This document shows positions 62,090 to 64,000 of a stretch of DNA of 64,000 bases, piece after piece (positions within the stretch are counted from its first letter, which is position 1; each line of letters starts with the position of its first letter). This stretch comes from Luteimonas sp. MC1750 (GTDB lineage Bacteria > Pseudomonadota > Gammaproteobacteria > Xanthomonadales > Xanthomonadaceae): contig NZ_CP067113.1 of NCBI RefSeq assembly GCF_016615955.1, positions 1,054,001 through 1,118,000 of the forward strand, in the 5' to 3' direction. The translations under genes and the position numbers were made by a program. The notes below the pieces were generated by a model that worked only from the letters and a program-made list of their open reading frames with translations, ran no database searches and was not told the origin of the DNA.

Positions 62090-64000
62090 ATGCGCCTGCC
62101 AACCATCTACGACTCATTGAACATCCTCCCCAGTTTGGGCGAGCGTGTCATCTCCCTCATCCGTCGCCGACCTTTCAACCCAGCGGACACCGATACCCGC
62201 AAGGGTGTTTACCAGCGAGCCAATGAACGCTACGACCACCTTGTGTTGGGTGGTGATCTGATCAACATCGCGCCCGTTTTGGAAGGCCAGCCGCTTTTCA
62301 ACGTGGAAGCTGGCGATGAGACAACGCTCACGCAAATGGGCGCCCTCAATGTCGGTGGCAAGTGGCTTATGCCGAAAGTGGACGAGGACGAGCGTTGGAA
62401 CTTCAAGAAATGGTTCCCACGGGCAACGCCTGACCTCGAGTCGACAATCAGGGATTGGCGTTTGACTGCCGACGGGAAGCCCACAAACGGCTACATCATC
62501 CCGGAGGACCTGGGCGACGGCTCCGACTCCACTGCCACTGCCCTGGTGATGGGCGCTTTCCCCATCCTGTTCGCACTGGGCTACTTCCTGTCTCAATTCC
62601 CCGGTGGTATGTGGCTAGCCGGCGCTATCTGCTTGCCGTTGCTGATGCTCCACATGATTACGCTGTACCAGTCCGAAGACACGGCCACCGTGGTCAAGCT
62701 CCTGGCTTTGTCATGGGGCGTTCCAATCCTCATGGGTGGTATTGGTCCAGTCGGTACCGGTGAGATCGCGAACCTCACCAGCGGGGGGATGAAGTCAGCG
62801 GCAATCGGCGCCGTTCTGCTGGTCGCTCTGACGATGACCCTGAAAACTGGAAGCGAAGATGCTCCATTGGTTTCATTCTTCGGCCGTCTCTGGCTTGCGA
62901 TCAAAGTGCTTGTGGCCGTGCTGGCGATCAACTTTGGCTTGGGTATGTTGCCCGAGTCGCTGGATTTCTTCCGTCCGATCGGGCTGCTGGTCATGTCCTG
63001 CGCATACCCGCTCCTTTACACGCTGGAGAACTACAACGCTCGCACCATCGAGTTGGAGCGTCTGAGTAAGCAGCAGGCGGGAGCAATGTCAGAGGACGAC
63101 TCAGCTCTGGGCAAGCTCTCACCTGCCCGCATGACGCAGATCGCCTTCGCAGCCAGGGATAAGAGCCCATTCCTCCCGCTAGGCTGGGCAAAAGGCGTTA
63201 TGGCCAAGTACGACATGGCCAGCGCACCTGACATGTGGCAAGTCATGGGCCTGACACTCAAAGATCTATCCACCCATCTCCACATTTTCGGCGCGACAGG
63301 CTCAGGCAAGACCTCGTCCGTGATACGGCCAATACTGCTGTGGCTGGCCACACTCAAAGAGAAGGTCGGAGTAATTCTATCCGACGGCAAGGGCGCGCTC
63401 GTCGCGGAAATGCGGCCACTGTTGGATATTGTTATTGAGCCGGAAACAAAGTTCGCACCCTTCCAGGGCTTGGGTGCGGAGGAAATCACTACGGCGTTTG
63501 CTGAATCACGCAACGACGATCTGAACAGCGACTCGATCTGGTCCCAAGGCGCTGGAACGTTCCACCGCTTCGCCCTGGCACTGCTGGAAGCCGCTGTTGC
63601 CCACGAGAAGGCTGCAATTGCTCGTGCTGGTAAGCGGCTGGAACAGTACGAGCATCAAGTCGTGTATTACTTGGCTAAGAAGCTCAAGAACGAAAAGCTT
63701 GGATTGCCTACCGATCTGGAAGACAGGGCTATTAGTGGCCTGACGAAGGCGATTGACGGAGAGCTGCGAGCCTACAAGGCAAAGCGCAAGTACCGCTGGA
63801 CGCCTGCGTGCTACGCAGACATGAAGGACATGATCTCCGTACCCGTGATGGGTGCTGGCGGAGTGTTCAAGGCCAACAGGCAGACGATGGCATTGCTCCG
63901 CTGGCTGGGCTGGTTCGGTGATATCGCCGGCATAGATATTGCCGACGCAAACGAGCAGCAAGCGGCTCTGATCAAGGAAATGGAACTGCGCCTCGAGCTC
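62090..64000 (+). CDS. VirD4/TraG-like coupling ATPase, 3' end outside window
   Basis: ATG 62090 opens a frame that is still open at the window edge (637 residues seen). Residues 140-330 contain about five membrane spans (e.g. LVMGAFPILFALGYFLSQF, LLALSWGVPILMGGIG, AAIGAVLLVALTMTLK). Walker A is GATGSGKTSS from residue 401, followed by ILSDGKGALVAEM, the Walker A plus DPKG-like pattern of type IV coupling proteins. Such ATPases recruit DNA or effectors to a type IV secretion channel. The many membrane spans exceed the usual two. Walker B lies beyond the window. Confidence 0.75.
   Translation, partial: MRLPTIYDSLNILPSLGERVISLIRRRPFNPADTDTRKGVYQRANERYDHLVLGGDLINIAPVLEGQPLFNVEAGDETTLTQMGALNVGGKWLMPKVDEDERWNFKKWFPRATPDLESTIRDWRLTADGKPTNGYIIPEDLGDGSDSTATALVMGAFPILFALGYFLSQFPGGMWLAGAICLPLLMLHMITLYQSEDTATVVKLLALSWGVPILMGGIGPVGTGEIANLTSGGMKSAAIGAVLLVALTMTLKTGSEDAPLVSFFGRLWLAIKVLVAVLAINFGLGMLPESLDFFRPIGLLVMSCAYPLLYTLENYNARTIELERLSKQQAGAMSEDDSALGKLSPARMTQIAFAARDKSPFLPLGWAKGVMAKYDMASAPDMWQVMGLTLKDLSTHLHIFGATGSGKTSSVIRPILLWLATLKEKVGVILSDGKGALVAEMRPLLDIVIEPETKFAPFQGLGAEEITTAFAESRNDDLNSDSIWSQGAGTFHRFALALLEAAVAHEKAAIARAGKRLEQYEHQVVYYLAKKLKNEKLGLPTDLEDRAISGLTKAIDGELRAYKAKRKYRWTPACYADMKDMISVPVMGAGGVFKANRQTMALLRWLGWFGDIAGIDIADANEQQAALIKEMELRLEL

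Noticed and set aside
1..64000. Insertion sequences, integrases, tRNA or rRNA genes
   Set aside because: No DDE or tyrosine recombinase motif, no paired terminal repeats and no tRNA-like cloverleaf or rRNA segment was recognised by reading; weak examples could be missed without a search.

Overview
The window looks like one part of a large, GC-rich, conjugative plasmid or plasmid-like element from a gammaproteobacterium, most likely of the Xanthomonadales (Xanthomonas, Stenotrophomonas or Lysobacter type). Plasmid nature is suggested by an iteron-type origin with a D5-like helicase, a ParA partition locus, two ArdC antirestriction genes, RadC, plasmid-type DUF proteins, a VirD4/TraG-like coupling ATPase running off the right edge, and the absence of rRNA, tRNA, ribosomal or core metabolic genes. 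The host assignment is inferred from gene style (H-NS type, Cys-rich pilin repeats, SOS cassette) and is not proven. No insertion sequence, integrase or CRISPR array was seen.

Layout. 0-5 kb: 3' part of an MmeI-like DNA methyltransferase and two unknown genes. 4.7-13.6 kb: a stress and DNA-repair block (UmuD, unknown, UmuC, DUF3268, SRAP protein, helicase IV-like UvrD helicase with zinc fingers). 13.6-16.7 kb: a type IV pilin-like protein with three Cys-rich C-terminal repeats and small genes. 16.8-24.5 kb: a five-gene operon of ankyrin and related proteins sharing a C-terminal tail, a 719-residue ankyrin protein and two small zinc-ribbon proteins. 25-27.7 kb: H-NS, an HNH nuclease and a divergent probable nuclease. 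27.8-31.3 kb: chaperone-usher pilus operon. 31.4-34.2 kb: second ankyrin cluster with the same tail. 34.3-36.6 kb: superinfection-immunity-like and DUF proteins. 36.9-40.4 kb: replication module. 40.5-50.9 kb: accessory genes (two ArdC modules, DUF697 GTPase, collagen-like YadA-type adhesin, RadC). 51-57.3 kb: many small, secreted or membrane genes and the parA locus. 57.3-64 kb: HNH-like protein, ribbon-helix-helix protein, and the start of a conjugation/secretion region.

The strongest unifying signal is a dispersed promoter-like element. TTGCCA, usually read as GGTTGCCAAAWCCA, is followed by exactly 16 bp and a -10-like hexamer (TAnnnT or CAnnnT), and usually preceded by a TGCGA/TCGCA box. 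I count 21 acceptable copies on both strands, each at the head of a transcription unit, covering ankyrin, pilus, adhesin, antirestriction, zinc-ribbon, helix-turn-helix, partition and transfer genes. This points to one plasmid-wide regulon.

The second signal is the tail DLATPEQALAARQARYGR-x-M (or a degenerate form) on eight proteins in two unlinked ankyrin clusters. Its last codons also provide the Shine-Dalgarno and coupled start of the next gene. Together with the coupling ATPase, this makes a translocated-effector family a reasonable hypothesis. Other repeated structures are radC-motif-like RNA leaders, a 16-bp dispersed repeat, GGCTAGC operators, and a paralogous small-protein plus ArdC gene pair.
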